Source: a virus. Taken from it: 64,000 nt of DNA. Both the position numbers and the translations under genes were made by a program. The notes beneath the pieces are model-generated. The model was not told where the DNA came from. It saw only the letters and a program-made list of their open reading frames with translations, and ran no database searches. The stretch spans positions 1 through 64,000 of IMG/VR virus record IMGVR_UViG_3300032194_000381; one strand, written 5' to 3'. Within the stretch, counting starts at the first letter, position 1. Each line of letters starts with the position of its first letter. Below are positions 23,215 through 32,112 of this stretch, piece by piece.

Positions 23215-23325
23215 CTGCAGTTTTTCAGCCTTGTTCAAGATCTCAAGCGCCTCCTCACGACTCGTGCAGAGCTCTGCCTTGGTTTGAATCTTGGCGTACT
23301 TCTTGGAATACTTAGCTGGTTTCAT
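23179..23325 (-). CDS. Small basic protein, 48 aa
   Basis: Starts MKPAKYSKKYAKIQT; basic and helical. Its start overlaps the stop of the gene on its right by 14 bases. The C-terminal codons also encode the plus-strand terminator. Function unknown. Confidence 0.5.
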   Translation of the reverse strand: MKPAKYSKKYAKIQTKAELCTSREEALEILNKAEKLQKKTRALTPVYD

Positions 23326-23569
23326 CGTTAAGAAAATTTTGTAGGGCTAATGTTTCGTATTGAACGAGACGCTTACACAACCCGCGAATGGCAGCCTGTC
23401 TTGCGGTAGCTACTTGGACAAGTTTCTTTGCAGCCTCACGCAACTCTTTCAAATCTGTCGCTGCGTCAATCTCTTGATTTATTCGCGCCTCTAAAAACTC
23501 ATCTTCAATAGTCTTCGACATATCCAACCCCTCAAACGGGATTTCAATGATCTCGAACTCGTCAGACAT
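23312..23569 (-). CDS. Conserved cyanophage-type helical protein
   Basis: 85 residues. Acidic N-terminus (MSDEFEIIEIPFEGL), then helices with LREAAKKLVQVATARQAAIRGL. A similar helix pattern is known from cyanophage small proteins. Function unknown. Confidence 0.6.
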   Translation of the reverse strand: MSDEFEIIEIPFEGLDMSKTIEDEFLEARINQEIDAATDLKELREAAKKLVQVATARQAAIRGLCKRLVQYETLALQNFLNDETS

Positions 23570-23654
23570 TGAGTTTTCACATAATCATCATTCTAACAAT
23601 GAGTGCAATATGTAACACTCAGGTAGCGAAATAATCTTTATAAAATTTTCTCTA

Positions 23655-23682
23655 TTGACAGAACCCTGATGCTGTCTATCAT
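23655..23682 (+). promoter_or_regulatory. Sigma-70-like promoter
   Basis: TTGACA (23655-23660) and TATCAT (23677-23682) are 16 bases apart. It is 22 bases before the ATG of the next plus-strand gene and would drive the 23704-30569 run, including nuclease and primase-helicase. Confidence 0.65.
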
Positions 23683-23703
23683 CTGAATACCTTACTTAGC
23701 TCC

Positions 23704-23841
23704 ATGGCAGCTCGGAAGTCGTTCAACAACGCCCAGACCGTCGAATCGACTCCTAAAAAAACGTCCATTGGGAACGGTCGACGCAAGCGCGGATCGTTCA
23801 AAGTCAAGGGACAAAAGCCCTATCGCGGCCAAGGAAAGTGA
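23704..23841 (+). CDS. Small basic cyanophage peptide, 45 aa
   Basis: Starts MAARKSFNNAQTVES; the C-terminal half TSIGNGRRKRG...YRGQGK resembles a short basic peptide found in many cyanophages. Overlaps the next gene by 4 bases (GTGA). Function unknown. Confidence 0.6.
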   Translation: MAARKSFNNAQTVESTPKKTSIGNGRRKRGSFKVKGQKPYRGQGK

Positions 23842-24329
23842 ATCCGGAAGACTGCTTCACGCCCCTGCGGCAGAAAGCGGTAGAGATCACTGATTACATC
23901 CAGTGGCTGCTAGGTCAAAACCCCAGCTGGGAAGAGCACTTCAGCTTTCAAGCTGTCCCACTTCCCTCTGAATTCATCAAGGTTGAGCCGGCACTTAGGG
24001 AGCTGGATCATATCTGGAAGATCGGCCGCCTCGGACTTCTCCGTGTCGAGGAAAACTCGGTCTATGACTGGCATATTGACCAGTTCCGGCAATCCTGTGT
24101 GAACCTTCTGTTCAGCACAGAGAACAACAGTCACACACTTTTTGGGCGCCAACGCGACAGCCTGAACAAAGATGTGATCGAGCTGGAGTATGAGCCCGAG
24201 ACCTTCTACTTGTTCAACAACCAGGTGCCACACACGGTCATCAACCTCGACGGCCCTCGTTATCTCTTCTCCCTCTACTTCGATCAGGAGAAGGATTATC
24301 TCTCCTTGCGAAACCTTTACAATGGCTGA
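23838..24329 (+). CDS. 2OG/Fe(II) oxygenase-like, aspartyl hydroxylase type
   Basis: 163 residues from GTG. H79-x-D81 (WHIDQFRQSCVNLLF) and H132 (VPHTVINLDGPRYLFSLYF) with R141 form the iron- and oxoglutarate-binding set of the aspartyl/asparaginyl hydroxylase-like double-stranded beta-helix. Target unknown; phage members may modify host or virion proteins. It is one of three oxygenases in the window. Confidence 0.7.
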   Translation: MNPEDCFTPLRQKAVEITDYIQWLLGQNPSWEEHFSFQAVPLPSEFIKVEPALRELDHIWKIGRLGLLRVEENSVYDWHIDQFRQSCVNLLFSTENNSHTLFGRQRDSLNKDVIELEYEPETFYLFNNQVPHTVINLDGPRYLFSLYFDQEKDYLSLRNLYNG

Positions 24330-24924
24330 CCGCAAAACCTACAAAGAAATCCTTGAAGATCAGAAGATGATCGAGGATCTCATTGACCTGCCGCACATCG
24401 ATGAGGAGGAACGGCAGGAGCTTGCAGCGCTTTGGAAGGATCTGAAGAGCCGTGAAGCCTACAAGTTTGACGCGATCATCAGCGTAATCAAAGAGTGTGA
24501 TAACTGCATTGATCAGTTTACAAAAGAGCTCGATGATTTGCGAGATAATGTTGACTACTGGAAGACCAAACGCAAGAGGGTTATTAACATTATTAAGGCA
24601 GCATATCAAAGTCAATTGATAAGCTCGAAGCCGACTGGACTTAAGTATCAAGCCACGATCAAAAACGTCCTGCCTAAAGTAGAAGAAAATTTTGAGGACT
24701 GGACTGAAGCTGAAAAGCGTAAGTTTGGCATCAAGAAGACAGTAACCGTGGAGACGGTTCGTGATGGTGAGGTGATCAAAAAACGTGAAGACGTGTATGC
24801 CGACAAGGAAGAATTGCGTCAGACTCTAATGCAAACTCCCTCTGAGGCCCCAGATGCCGCAAGGCTTGTCAGGAGAGTCTCACTTTCCTACGGTCTTCGT
24901 AAACGTTTGCAAAAAGGTGTCTGA
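24322..24924 (+). CDS. Gp157-like protein
   Basis: 200 residues from the ATG at 24322, which overlaps the oxygenase end by 8 bases. A long N-terminal coiled coil (DNCIDQFTKELDDLRDNVDY, then KTKRKRVINIIKAAY) is followed by KPTGLKYQATIKN and a C-terminal beta-alpha part. This is the layout of the Siphovirus Gp157 family, often next to recombination or nuclease genes. Function of Gp157 is not settled. Confidence 0.65.
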   Translation: MADRKTYKEILEDQKMIEDLIDLPHIDEEERQELAALWKDLKSREAYKFDAIISVIKECDNCIDQFTKELDDLRDNVDYWKTKRKRVINIIKAAYQSQLISSKPTGLKYQATIKNVLPKVEENFEDWTEAEKRKFGIKKTVTVETVRDGEVIKKREDVYADKEELRQTLMQTPSEAPDAARLVRRVSLSYGLRKRLQKGV

Positions 24925-24930
24925 CCACAC

Positions 24931-25218
24931 TTGACCTTACTTGGGCGGTCGATAATCTTAGGTCGTCCAAGCAATCCCCTCTTGCCCTTCCTTCGCTGCA
25001 CAAAGCTCTCAGGCAACAAGTACGAAGCCGAACTCAAGTGTGAGTATGACTTTGACAAAGACATCAAAAAAAGATGGTGCATCACTCTCGACAGAGAAAG
25101 CATCCTCGAAATCCCAACCGACCTTATGGAACGACTTGGTTGGAAGGATGATGATGTCCTGGAGTTTTTCGATACTGGGGTTGAGGAATTTCTTCTAGTT
25201 AAAATTGTAAAGTCATGA
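24931..25218 (+). CDS. AbrB/MazE-like small protein
   Basis: 95 residues from TTG at 24931; a later TTG near 24982 is possible. The C-terminal part (LEIPTDLMERLGWKDDDVLEF, here read in pieces) resembles the swapped-hairpin AbrB/SpoVT fold. It could be a DNA-binding regulator; no toxin partner is beside it. Confidence 0.45.
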   Translation: MTLLGRSIILGRPSNPLLPFLRCTKLSGNKYEAELKCEYDFDKDIKKRWCITLDRESILEIPTDLMERLGWKDDDVLEFFDTGVEEFLLVKIVKS

Positions 25219-25385
25219 AACCAGAACAACGTCAGTCTTACCGCGACATGATTGAAGCGGCAGCCAACGCTCAGAAGTCAGAGCTCTCCTGGGTCAGTAA
25301 CTTGTACCAGAAAAGGCTGAATCAATTACAAGAGCAAAGTCAAAACTATGAGCAATGGTTACAATCTCGAAATGAGCACGCTTGA
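25215..25385 (+). CDS. Small coiled-coil protein, 56 aa
   Basis: Starts MKPEQRQSYRDMIEA; one long Gln-rich helix. ATGA overlap with the previous gene, 14-base overlap with the next. Function unknown. Confidence 0.55.
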   Translation: MKPEQRQSYRDMIEAAANAQKSELSWVSNLYQKRLNQLQEQSQNYEQWLQSRNEHA

Positions 25386-25527
25386 TGACGGATGCGTGCA
25401 TGTCTGTTTGACAGAGGACGGATTCACTGCGTGCGCCATAGTCAGTTCAATGCATCTGGCCGCCGATAAAGAAAGGCAGCTGCGTGCATCGATTCAGAAG
25501 CAAGCGCTCAATGCGATGTTTGAGTGA
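25372..25527 (+). CDS. Small protein, 51 aa
   Basis: Starts MSTLDDGCVHVCLTE; a short beta hairpin with Cys residues then a helix (RQLRASIQKQALNAM). Supported only by its overlap and by the lack of another frame. Function unknown. Confidence 0.45.
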   Translation: MSTLDDGCVHVCLTEDGFTACAIVSSMHLAADKERQLRASIQKQALNAMFE

Positions 25528-25574
25528 TTCAGGATTAGGGTAATTAAGCTTGTCCCGTTGTTGCATCCTCAAGA

Positions 25575-25841
25575 ATGAGGCAAGCTAAAAAGTTTAAGTA
25601 TCGCGGCGAAAAGTCTGAGATCCTTGATTCAATCATCTACGAAGACTACGAGATCAAAAGTCTGAAGCACGGGAACACTGGACACATTTTATATAAGTTT
25701 CCTAGTAAGGCACATGACTGGGAACTTTGTTGGACCATGGACCTGCAGACAGCTAAATCAGGCGTGCAAAAGTACTTGGCACGACAAGAAAAGAGTGCGG
25801 GTCCTGAGAGTAAGAACCCCGTAGAATCTAAACTTAGTTAG
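25575..25841 (+). CDS. Small basic protein, 88 aa
   Basis: Starts MRQAKKFKYRGEKSE; an alpha/beta pattern with LCWTMDLQTAKSGVQ. Function unknown. Confidence 0.6.
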   Translation: MRQAKKFKYRGEKSEILDSIIYEDYEIKSLKHGNTGHILYKFPSKAHDWELCWTMDLQTAKSGVQKYLARQEKSAGPESKNPVESKLS

Positions 25842-25855
25842 GTTTAGGCGAGAAA

Positions 25856-26116
25856 GTGGTACGTCCGGTGATGACAGATCTCATGGATGACCTAGCAATG
25901 GGCATTCATGAATATCTCTTAGAAATCTCGACGGAGTACGCCGAGAGCAATTTCGTGCTGATCCCCATTACCGAGGTTGTCAAAAAATTCGGACGTAATC
26001 ATCGAACCATTCAGCGACGCATTCAAGCGTTAAAAGATGAGGGAATCCTTGTCCCTGTGATTAAACGCCAGACCATCACCCTTTATGAAGTCAAAGATCT
26101 GGAGGATCAGGCATGA
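25856..26116 (+). CDS. Winged-helix DNA-binding protein
   Basis: 86 residues from GTG (ATG at 25871 also possible). A helix-turn-helix is clear: ITEVVKKFGRNHRTIQRRIQ followed by LKDEGILVPV and a short wing. A likely transcription regulator of the replication operon. Coupled to the next gene by ATGA. Confidence 0.65.
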   Translation: MVRPVMTDLMDDLAMGIHEYLLEISTEYAESNFVLIPITEVVKKFGRNHRTIQRRIQALKDEGILVPVIKRQTITLYEVKDLEDQA

Positions 26117-26418
26117 GCGATCAATCCAATAGTGAAAGAAATCTGGAGATCATCAACTTTTTGCTCTCCTCTTTCACCGACAACGGGAAGTCTCTGCGTG
26201 CATTCACGCCGAACCCACAAGAACTGACGATAACCATTCTGACAGCTGGGTTGTTGGCGAACAGCAAGCTAATGATCAGCCCTGAAGATGCCATCAAATC
26301 GGCTTTTAATATCCATTCTAGGATTCAAAAGCACGTTTCTGAATACCAATCTTTGCAGTTCCAAGCTAACATCGAAGATTGCTTCCAAGAAAAGCCACCC
26401 GAAACCGAGCACTATTGA
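26113..26418 (+). CDS. Helical protein, 101 aa
   Basis: Starts MSDQSNSERNLEIIN; soluble and helical with a C-terminal acidic stretch. Co-translated with the winged-helix protein, so it may partner it. Function unknown. Confidence 0.6.
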   Translation: MSDQSNSERNLEIINFLLSSFTDNGKSLRAFTPNPQELTITILTAGLLANSKLMISPEDAIKSAFNIHSRIQKHVSEYQSLQFQANIEDCFQEKPPETEHY

Positions 26419-26470
26419 GGTCGGTTCGTAGATTTAGGACCCGTATTCTCCTGAGATCTGCAATAGTCGA

Positions 26471-27289
26471 TTGTTCGATTATCGATCTGAGGGTGATACA
26501 CGACTCACTATCAATGGGTCACGTCACTACAAAACACCGTATGGTGCCCTGCCTTCAGTAACGACAATCCTGTCTGCGACTGGAGGAAATAAGGCTGCGC
26601 TTGAACGTTGGGCCAAGAAAAATCCGGGTGGACGAGAAGCTGCAGCTGCCCGGGGAACGAAAGTTCACTCATTGATGGAGGAGTTTTTGCTCGGAATTGA
26701 GCGTAATCCTGTCATCGATGACCCTGAGATCGCCTCTTTCTGGGAGGGTCTGCCCCAAAATCTTGAGAAGCTAGAGAACGTAATTTGGGCTGAAAATCCA
26801 GCCAAGGCAGGCGATTTTGGCTGGACGATGGGCGGCGACGGCATCTCGAGGGTATGGCATCCCGGCGTGAACGAAGAGGAAAACTGGGGCTGGGCCGGTG
26901 CACCCGACATCGTTGCTGAGTACAAGGGCAAAATCGTATTAGGTGACCTAAAAACAAGCAACGGTCCCTACTATTCAAAGTGGCCTGGACCTGAAACTCC
27001 GAAAAATCAGTACGGCATGCGCCGTGCAGGATTTATGAAGTATCAAAAGTGCCAACTCCAGCTGGCTGCGTATGCCCTGGGCCTCGAGCACACGGTCAAC
27101 ATCAAGCCTGAGCTCTGTATGACATTCGTCGCAACTCGGGAGACCGTTCAGGTGTTTGCCATTCAGGCAGGAACCATCGAGAAGTACAAGCAGAAGTGGT
27201 TGAGCACAGTAGAGAAGTACTACTCAGAGATTCTTCCGGCTCAAAAAGCAGCTGAGCTTGAAATGGAAGCAGTTTCTGAAGACGGATAA
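26471..27289 (+). CDS. PD-(D/E)XK nuclease (RecB/Cas4-like exonuclease)
   Basis: 272 residues from a TTG; no ATG start is near. The fold is recognised by LPSVTTILSA, RGTKVHSLMEEFL, GAPDIVAEYKGKIVLGDLKT (the PD...DxK core) and QLQLAAYALG (the motif QxxxY). Phage members are recombination or DNA-processing exonucleases. It lies just before the primase-helicase and after the Gp157-like gene, a usual recombination and replication setting. Confidence 0.85.
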   Translation: MFDYRSEGDTRLTINGSRHYKTPYGALPSVTTILSATGGNKAALERWAKKNPGGREAAAARGTKVHSLMEEFLLGIERNPVIDDPEIASFWEGLPQNLEKLENVIWAENPAKAGDFGWTMGGDGISRVWHPGVNEEENWGWAGAPDIVAEYKGKIVLGDLKTSNGPYYSKWPGPETPKNQYGMRRAGFMKYQKCQLQLAAYALGLEHTVNIKPELCMTFVATRETVQVFAIQAGTIEKYKQKWLSTVEKYYSEILPAQKAAELEMEAVSEDG

Positions 27290-27299
27290 CGCACAAAAA

Positions 27300-27326
27300 C
27301 GGGATGTCAAGTACAAATGCATCCCG
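27300..27326. other. Hairpin before the primase gene
   Basis: CGGGATG and CATCCCG (7 bp) flank a 13-base loop 11 bases after the nuclease stop. The T-run expected of a terminator is missing. It could stabilise the 3' end of the upstream mRNA. The remaining 110 bases up to the GTG start hold nothing recognisable. Confidence 0.45.
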
Positions 27327-27438
27327 CGTAAATTAATGTAAACCTATACAGAAATCGGAAAATAAACGGACGAGAGGTTTTCACACCAGTCCTGCGTGAC
27401 TACCCTTTGCCCGGAGCAAAAACCGCACAATATAGCAA

Positions 27439-30075
27439 GTGACCAACGCCGCTCCTGAACCCAAGAAACCGCACCTTCACATCGCTCCGGGTGAAATAAA
27501 CCTGGAATTGATACCCCAAGACTGGGCACTTACGCCGCTTCGTGGTAAGCGGGCGTACACCCCTGGTTGGACGTCAACGCCCTTCAGCCTTGACGAAATC
27601 AAAAAAGAATTTGAAGAAGGTAGGGCGACTGGCGTTGGGCTCATGTCCGGCCAATGGTCGAACGAAGGCGGCCTGATTTGGGTTGATATTGATGGTCCAG
27701 ATGCAATCCCTGCCCTCGAAGAACGTGCAGGTGGACCGCTCGACTCTATCTTCCCCAGCACGCTGACAATTTCTTCTGGTAAGGAAGGACGTCAACGGAT
27801 GCTTTTCAGCGTCCCAAGTTCCAAGATCTCACTGCTGCCCGACAAGGCAACAATTAAGATCGGGGTCCCTTCATTCGAGATCCTTTTCCGTTCTCGTCAG
27901 GGCGCAATCATGGGCGTCCACCCTGACACTGACGGCTACTACACAACCACTCACGGCGGCTTCGAACACGCCAAGAACCCCCCTGAGCTGCCTCAGTGGC
28001 TGTACGACGAGATCCAGAAGGCATTCCCTACAAACAAGTACCGGAAGCCTGTCACAAACGGCGTAGTCACCCAGAACATTAATCTCAACTACGAGGAAGG
28101 TTCTGTATTTCAGCAAGAGCAATCGATTGCTGAAGCAAAGATCTACCTCGAGTATCTGAGCCTCGACCGAGCAACAGATTACGAGGAGTGGGTTGCAGTC
28201 GGAATGTGTCTACACCAAGTCGACGACTCACTTCTCGAGGACTGGGTCGTGTGGTCTGAGAAGGCTCCTAATTTTGAAGAAGGTGTCTGCGAAGAGAAGT
28301 GGCGTTCCTTCGAGCGGCTACCGGGTGGACCGAGTCCCGAAGGTTCACGTGGATTGCATTCGCTCAGGGCTAAGGCGAAGGAAGATGGATATATAGAACT
28401 TGGGAATTATGTCGTCGAGTCTCCTGAGGCTCTCGTCAAAAAAGCTCAAGAATATTTCACCGATAAACAAGACGATATGTCAGAGCAGGAAACGGTAGAA
28501 GCCGTGTTCGAAAGCCTCATGGGCTTGCCGGATAACAGTATGCGTGCCGAAATTCAGGAACGGAAGAAGCGGGAACGGCGACCCAAAAACCCCCCTAGCT
28601 CTGAACTTGCGGAATTCGCTACCGAAATGGTCATCCAATGCGGGTGGCGCTTCGATCCGAAGTACGAAGTCTTCATGTTCTACCAGCAGAGCAAAGGTGT
28701 CTGGCGGCGTGAGGAGTACAAGCACGAGTACAAACACTTCATCCAAGACTTGTTCGTTCGTGAGCGCATCCCCCTCCCCGGCGGATTCAATAACACCCTA
28801 CTGAATGATGTTGTCAGCCTGACCCAGGCCTACATTGCCCACACTTACTGGGATGACGACGATGATCGTCTGGCCTTCACGAATGGTGTGCTTGAGATCT
28901 CTACAGGTGAATTCCTAGAGCACAGCCCTGAGCATTACATAACCTGGGGTCTGGACTTCGATTACGACCCTCATGCTGATCCCGGACCCATCATCGAGTG
29001 GCTGACTCGTACTCAGTACGGTGACACCGACCGTGTGCAAGTACTGCGTGCATGGCTGAAAGCATGTCTGGTTGGCCAGGGTCACGAAATCCAGCGATTC
29101 CTGGAAGTGATCGGACCCGGCGGACGCGGCAAATCAACCTTCGCAAACCTGTGTTGTGCCCTTGTCGGTGCAAGAAACTACGCCAGCACCACGTTGAACC
29201 AGCTCGAGCAATCCCGTTTTGAGGTGGCATCAATCAAGGGCAAGCGTCTGACTCTGATCAATGACTCCGAGCGATACGGCGGATCAGCTCAGATCTTCAA
29301 GGCCCTGACAGGCGGTGACAACCTCCGTTTTGAGGAGAAGAATAAAAACGTGGGCGAACCCTTCGTCTACACCGGGATGGTCATGGTTTGCGCCAACGAA
29401 CCAATCCAGACCACCGACAACACCTCCGGACTGACGCGTCGTCGTCTGACGATTGAATTCAACCGGCCTCTCTACAACAAGAACTCTGAGGCCAAAGAGA
29501 TGATCAAGGTCGACAACGGAGTCATAAAAGGCTTATGGAAGCATTGTTTACCCGGCTTAGTGAACTGGGTTCTGCAGATGACTGATGCTGAGATGCGTCG
29601 ATATCTCCTCGACACGTACGAGATGGTTCCTTCGCTGAAGCGTGTCAGAAACGAGATCATGCTCAACAGCAACAACCTCGTCGAATGGCTTCAGTCAGAA
29701 GTGATTCTCTGTGAAAAAGCTGTCACACCCGTCGGCAAAAAGATCCCCGCCGCGAAGGATGCACAAGAGCGGTATTGTAACAGCAACTTCCACCTTTATG
29801 CGAGTTACGCGTCCTATTGTGAAGATACGGGATCGAAGCCCGTCGGACAGAAACGTTTCATCGCGCTTCTTCTTGACTGCTGCAAGAACCAGCTCGGAAA
29901 TGACACTGTCACAGGTTTCTCAAAGCTTGGAAAGCCCTACCTGAAAGGGATTGCACTCCGCAATTCTGATCAGAAGTTTAAGGACACTCCAACAATTCTC
30001 CCGGAAAACCGCAAACAGGAGTCTCATGGACAGCCATCAGAAGGAGAACTGGGCGAAGATCTACAAGCATCTTGA
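27439..30075 (+). CDS. Primase-polymerase/SF3 helicase fusion
   Basis: 878 residues from GTG. It should unwind DNA and make primers. The N-terminal prim-pol-like domain has WVDIDGP (D83, D85). A PriCT-like helical domain follows at about 230-295 (DYEEWVAVGMCLHQ). The D5_N-like region (LAFTNGVLEISTGEF) lies near 470-500. The SF3 helicase has Walker A GPGGRGKST near 556, a Walker B-like LTLINDSE, motif C MVMVCANEP, and arginine residues (LTRRRLTIEF). The C-terminus is a D5-type winged region. This is the usual layout of phage and plasmid D5-like proteins. Confidence 0.92.
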   Translation: MTNAAPEPKKPHLHIAPGEINLELIPQDWALTPLRGKRAYTPGWTSTPFSLDEIKKEFEEGRATGVGLMSGQWSNEGGLIWVDIDGPDAIPALEERAGGPLDSIFPSTLTISSGKEGRQRMLFSVPSSKISLLPDKATIKIGVPSFEILFRSRQGAIMGVHPDTDGYYTTTHGGFEHAKNPPELPQWLYDEIQKAFPTNKYRKPVTNGVVTQNINLNYEEGSVFQQEQSIAEAKIYLEYLSLDRATDYEEWVAVGMCLHQVDDSLLEDWVVWSEKAPNFEEGVCEEKWRSFERLPGGPSPEGSRGLHSLRAKAKEDGYIELGNYVVESPEALVKKAQEYFTDKQDDMSEQETVEAVFESLMGLPDNSMRAEIQERKKRERRPKNPPSSELAEFATEMVIQCGWRFDPKYEVFMFYQQSKGVWRREEYKHEYKHFIQDLFVRERIPLPGGFNNTLLNDVVSLTQAYIAHTYWDDDDDRLAFTNGVLEISTGEFLEHSPEHYITWGLDFDYDPHADPGPIIEWLTRTQYGDTDRVQVLRAWLKACLVGQGHEIQRFLEVIGPGGRGKSTFANLCCALVGARNYASTTLNQLEQSRFEVASIKGKRLTLINDSERYGGSAQIFKALTGGDNLRFEEKNKNVGEPFVYTGMVMVCANEPIQTTDNTSGLTRRRLTIEFNRPLYNKNSEAKEMIKVDNGVIKGLWKHCLPGLVNWVLQMTDAEMRRYLLDTYEMVPSLKRVRNEIMLNSNNLVEWLQSEVILCEKAVTPVGKKIPAAKDAQERYCNSNFHLYASYASYCEDTGSKPVGQKRFIALLLDCCKNQLGNDTVTGFSKLGKPYLKGIALRNSDQKFKDTPTILPENRKQESHGQPSEGELGEDLQAS

Positions 30076-30190
30076 GGAGGTCGGGGCGACCAATAACGAC
30101 TTCTACATCAGAGCGAAAGCGATCACAGAAGGGAAAAAAGACCCGATTCAGGTGATCGCTCCGCTGACCAAGATTGAAAACCCTGAGTGA
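30026..30190 (+). CDS. Small protein, 54 aa
   Basis: Starts MDSHQKENWAKIYKH inside the end of the helicase gene (50-base overlap). Helical, then IQVIAPLTKIENPE. Coupled to the next gene by overlap. Function unknown. Confidence 0.55.
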   Translation: MDSHQKENWAKIYKHLEEVGATNNDFYIRAKAITEGKKDPIQVIAPLTKIENPE

Positions 30191-30387
30191 TGAACCTCGA
30201 ACAATGCGAGGTAACCATGAAACTCAACGGCCGGGCAGTCAAAATGATTTTTGACCTGCTGGTAGAGGAATGTAAAAACTGGCCAGGTGGGCGCCCGGTT
30301 GAACAGGAAAACCTGCAGATACTAAAAAATGCCTTCTATCGGGCATACATGGACTGTGTCTTCTCCACGGGAGACAGTGAGTCATGA
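30187..30387 (+). CDS. Small protein, 66 aa
   Basis: GTG at 30187 or ATG at 30190 give nearly the same product; ATG at 30217 (MKLNGRAVKMIFDLL) is another option. Helical with a C-terminal acidic end. Function unknown. Confidence 0.6.
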   Translation: MMNLEQCEVTMKLNGRAVKMIFDLLVEECKNWPGGRPVEQENLQILKNAFYRAYMDCVFSTGDSES

Positions 30388-30569
30388 GCTGGCATCCTCA
30401 CGACGACGAAGAAGACGCTACAGCTAACGACTGTAATTACAACTTTCCTCAGGTCCTCTTCGCTTTCATACTCGGCTTCACCTGCATGTTTGTCTTAGCA
30501 GTCGACGAGATCCAAGACTTCAAGGGCTGCCCGTTGAACGAGAAACCCTTGAAATGGCGGGGTGACTAG
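30384..30569 (+). CDS. Small membrane protein, 61 aa
   Basis: An acidic N-terminus (MSWHPHDDEEDATAN) precedes one transmembrane helix (VLFAFILGFTCMFVLAV) and a short charged tail. It ends the replication operon and converges with a minus-strand gene (4-base overlap). Function unknown. Confidence 0.6.
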   Translation: MSWHPHDDEEDATANDCNYNFPQVLFAFILGFTCMFVLAVDEIQDFKGCPLNEKPLKWRGD

Positions 30570-30865
30570 ACCTTTTTAAGGCGTCCCAAGCGACGCAATA
30601 ACTCGTCTCTTCTCTGCAAATAACCAGGGAACATGCTCTCTGTCGCAGGGCCAACCATGCCTTGAGGAATCTCAGGTCCCATTGCAGGCATATCGGTTGA
30701 CTGCACTTGTGCAATCTCAGGACCACCAAGCACTTGCTGTGATTCGTAAGACAGAGCGCGAGGCGGTTGACCCGTCACTTGCTCCGAAATCATACCTTTT
30801 TTCTTCATGAAGCCCTGAAGAAAAGCGCCGTTAGCCATCACGGTTGGAAAATCGTTGTCACCCAT
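30566..30865 (-). CDS. Unknown protein, 99 aa
   Basis: Starts MGDNDFPTVMANGAF; Met/Pro/Gly-rich middle and a basic C-terminal helix (RRDELLRRLGRLKKV). Last gene of a three-gene minus-strand unit. Style like accessory virion proteins; no family recognised. Confidence 0.6.
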   Translation of the reverse strand: MGDNDFPTVMANGAFLQGFMKKKGMISEQVTGQPPRALSYESQQVLGGPEIAQVQSTDMPAMGPEIPQGMVGPATESMFPGYLQRRDELLRRLGRLKKV

Positions 30866-30867
30866 AA

Positions 30868-31125
30868 TTAAAGACCTAATTGCTTCTTAATTTCCATGCC
30901 ACTCTTCAGATAGGCTGCCAAGAAATCTTTACCGGGCTCTTGTGAAACGGCGTTCATGGGGTTGGTTTTCTCAGCCGCTTTCATATTGGCCTCAGCGTAA
31001 GGAGCGCTGACAGCCTGTCCCTGTGTGGCATAACCACCGGGAAGCTTCTCCTGGCGACGGGGATCACCAAGATCACTATTCATATCGAGCCCTTGGGCAT
31101 CGAACCCTGCTGGGTTGTACATCAT
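30868..31125 (-). CDS. Unknown protein, 85 aa
   Basis: Starts MMYNPAGFDAQGLDM; Gly/Ala/Gln-rich and probably flexible, with a C-terminal helix. Overlaps the gene to its right by 4 bases. Function unknown. Confidence 0.6.
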   Translation of the reverse strand: MMYNPAGFDAQGLDMNSDLGDPRRQEKLPGGYATQGQAVSAPYAEANMKAAEKTNPMNAVSQEPGKDFLAAYLKSGMEIKKQLGL

Positions 31126-31727
31126 CGGAATCCTCCTTGAATAAATTTGATGCGCTCCATGGGAGACATTTCAACAGTGGCTTCTTCCTCGAGAGGCACC
31201 GCTTTGCCCCCGACGGTGGCCATACCTTTGGCCTCACGTTTTTGTAGCAAGCGAAGAGCTAAATCAGGATTTGCCTGAGCCCATTGTCCCATCGCTGAAC
31301 CCTCGCCTCCAAAAGCCGCAGTCAAACCTTCTTTCTCTAGCGCACCGACTGCTTTTTGTGCTGAATAGTAATCTTTAAGAGATTGAGGTGTAGTTCCGGG
31401 AGCCTTTTTTTCGAAAGCTAATTTTCGCGTCTCATCAGAAACTTGAATAGGTGAAGGCTCAACGCTCGAAGCTTCAGGTTCAATCATCTCTCTATCTCTG
31501 TCTCCCGGACGCATTCCCGTTTCGAAATTCGTACCACCAGGAAGCGCCGTGAAATCAGTTCCACCGAATAAACTCATGCCTGATTCACCTTTTGTTCGCC
31601 CTCTCTTTGCATAATTTTTAGCGAAATCAATCGCCGGGGGCAGAACAGTTGCACCGAGACCTAGTGCCGCAAGTCCCGTAGAAATTGCCTTTGCTCCGTA
31701 TAAAGCAGGTAGAACAAAAGGTAGCAT
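31122..31727 (-). CDS. Unknown protein with hydrophobic N-terminus
   Basis: 201 residues from the ATG at 31727; the longer frame to 31793 would run into the divergent gene. The N-terminal 35 residues are hydrophobic (LPFVLPALYGAKAIS, then GLAALGLGATVLPPA), followed by disordered Gly/Pro stretches and helices. This suits a membrane-active virion or ejected protein. No family recognised. Confidence 0.6.
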   Translation of the reverse strand: MLPFVLPALYGAKAISTGLAALGLGATVLPPAIDFAKNYAKRGRTKGESGMSLFGGTDFTALPGGTNFETGMRPGDRDREMIEPEASSVEPSPIQVSDETRKLAFEKKAPGTTPQSLKDYYSAQKAVGALEKEGLTAAFGGEGSAMGQWAQANPDLALRLLQKREAKGMATVGGKAVPLEEEATVEMSPMERIKFIQGGFR

Positions 31728-31784
31728 TTTAGCTAACTGTACAAAAATATCCTTTCTACAATAGTAACACCGACCAGCAAATCG

Positions 31785-31994
31785 ATGGAACACATCAAAA
31801 CTTTCCCGAAAGGTTCCACTGTTGTGTTACTCAATCGAGGGTTCAATCGCAAGGAATACAGAACATGTTCTCCAGGAGGAGGTTTGTGTACCTACAACGC
31901 ATGTATTGACCGAGCTATGAACTTTGCTCAGGTATATGAAGACTATTACAACCACAAGCCCAGCAAAACGTTCGATTTTGATATCAATTTATAG
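31785..31994 (+). CDS. Small Cys-containing protein, 69 aa
   Basis: Starts MEHIKTFPKGSTVVL; three Cys (TCSPGGGLCTYNACID) in a short turn may bind metal or pair. Function unknown. Confidence 0.6.
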   Translation: MEHIKTFPKGSTVVLLNRGFNRKEYRTCSPGGGLCTYNACIDRAMNFAQVYEDYYNHKPSKTFDFDINL

Positions 31995-32112
31995 AGAGGG
32001 GAGGCGCGAGAGAGTCCGAAGAGCGCTCGAAACCCACTGCGGCACAATGGTTTTGGTCGGTGGTCTACCAAACACTATTTTAGAGCCGGCTTTTCATTTA
32101 GACGTATAGGAA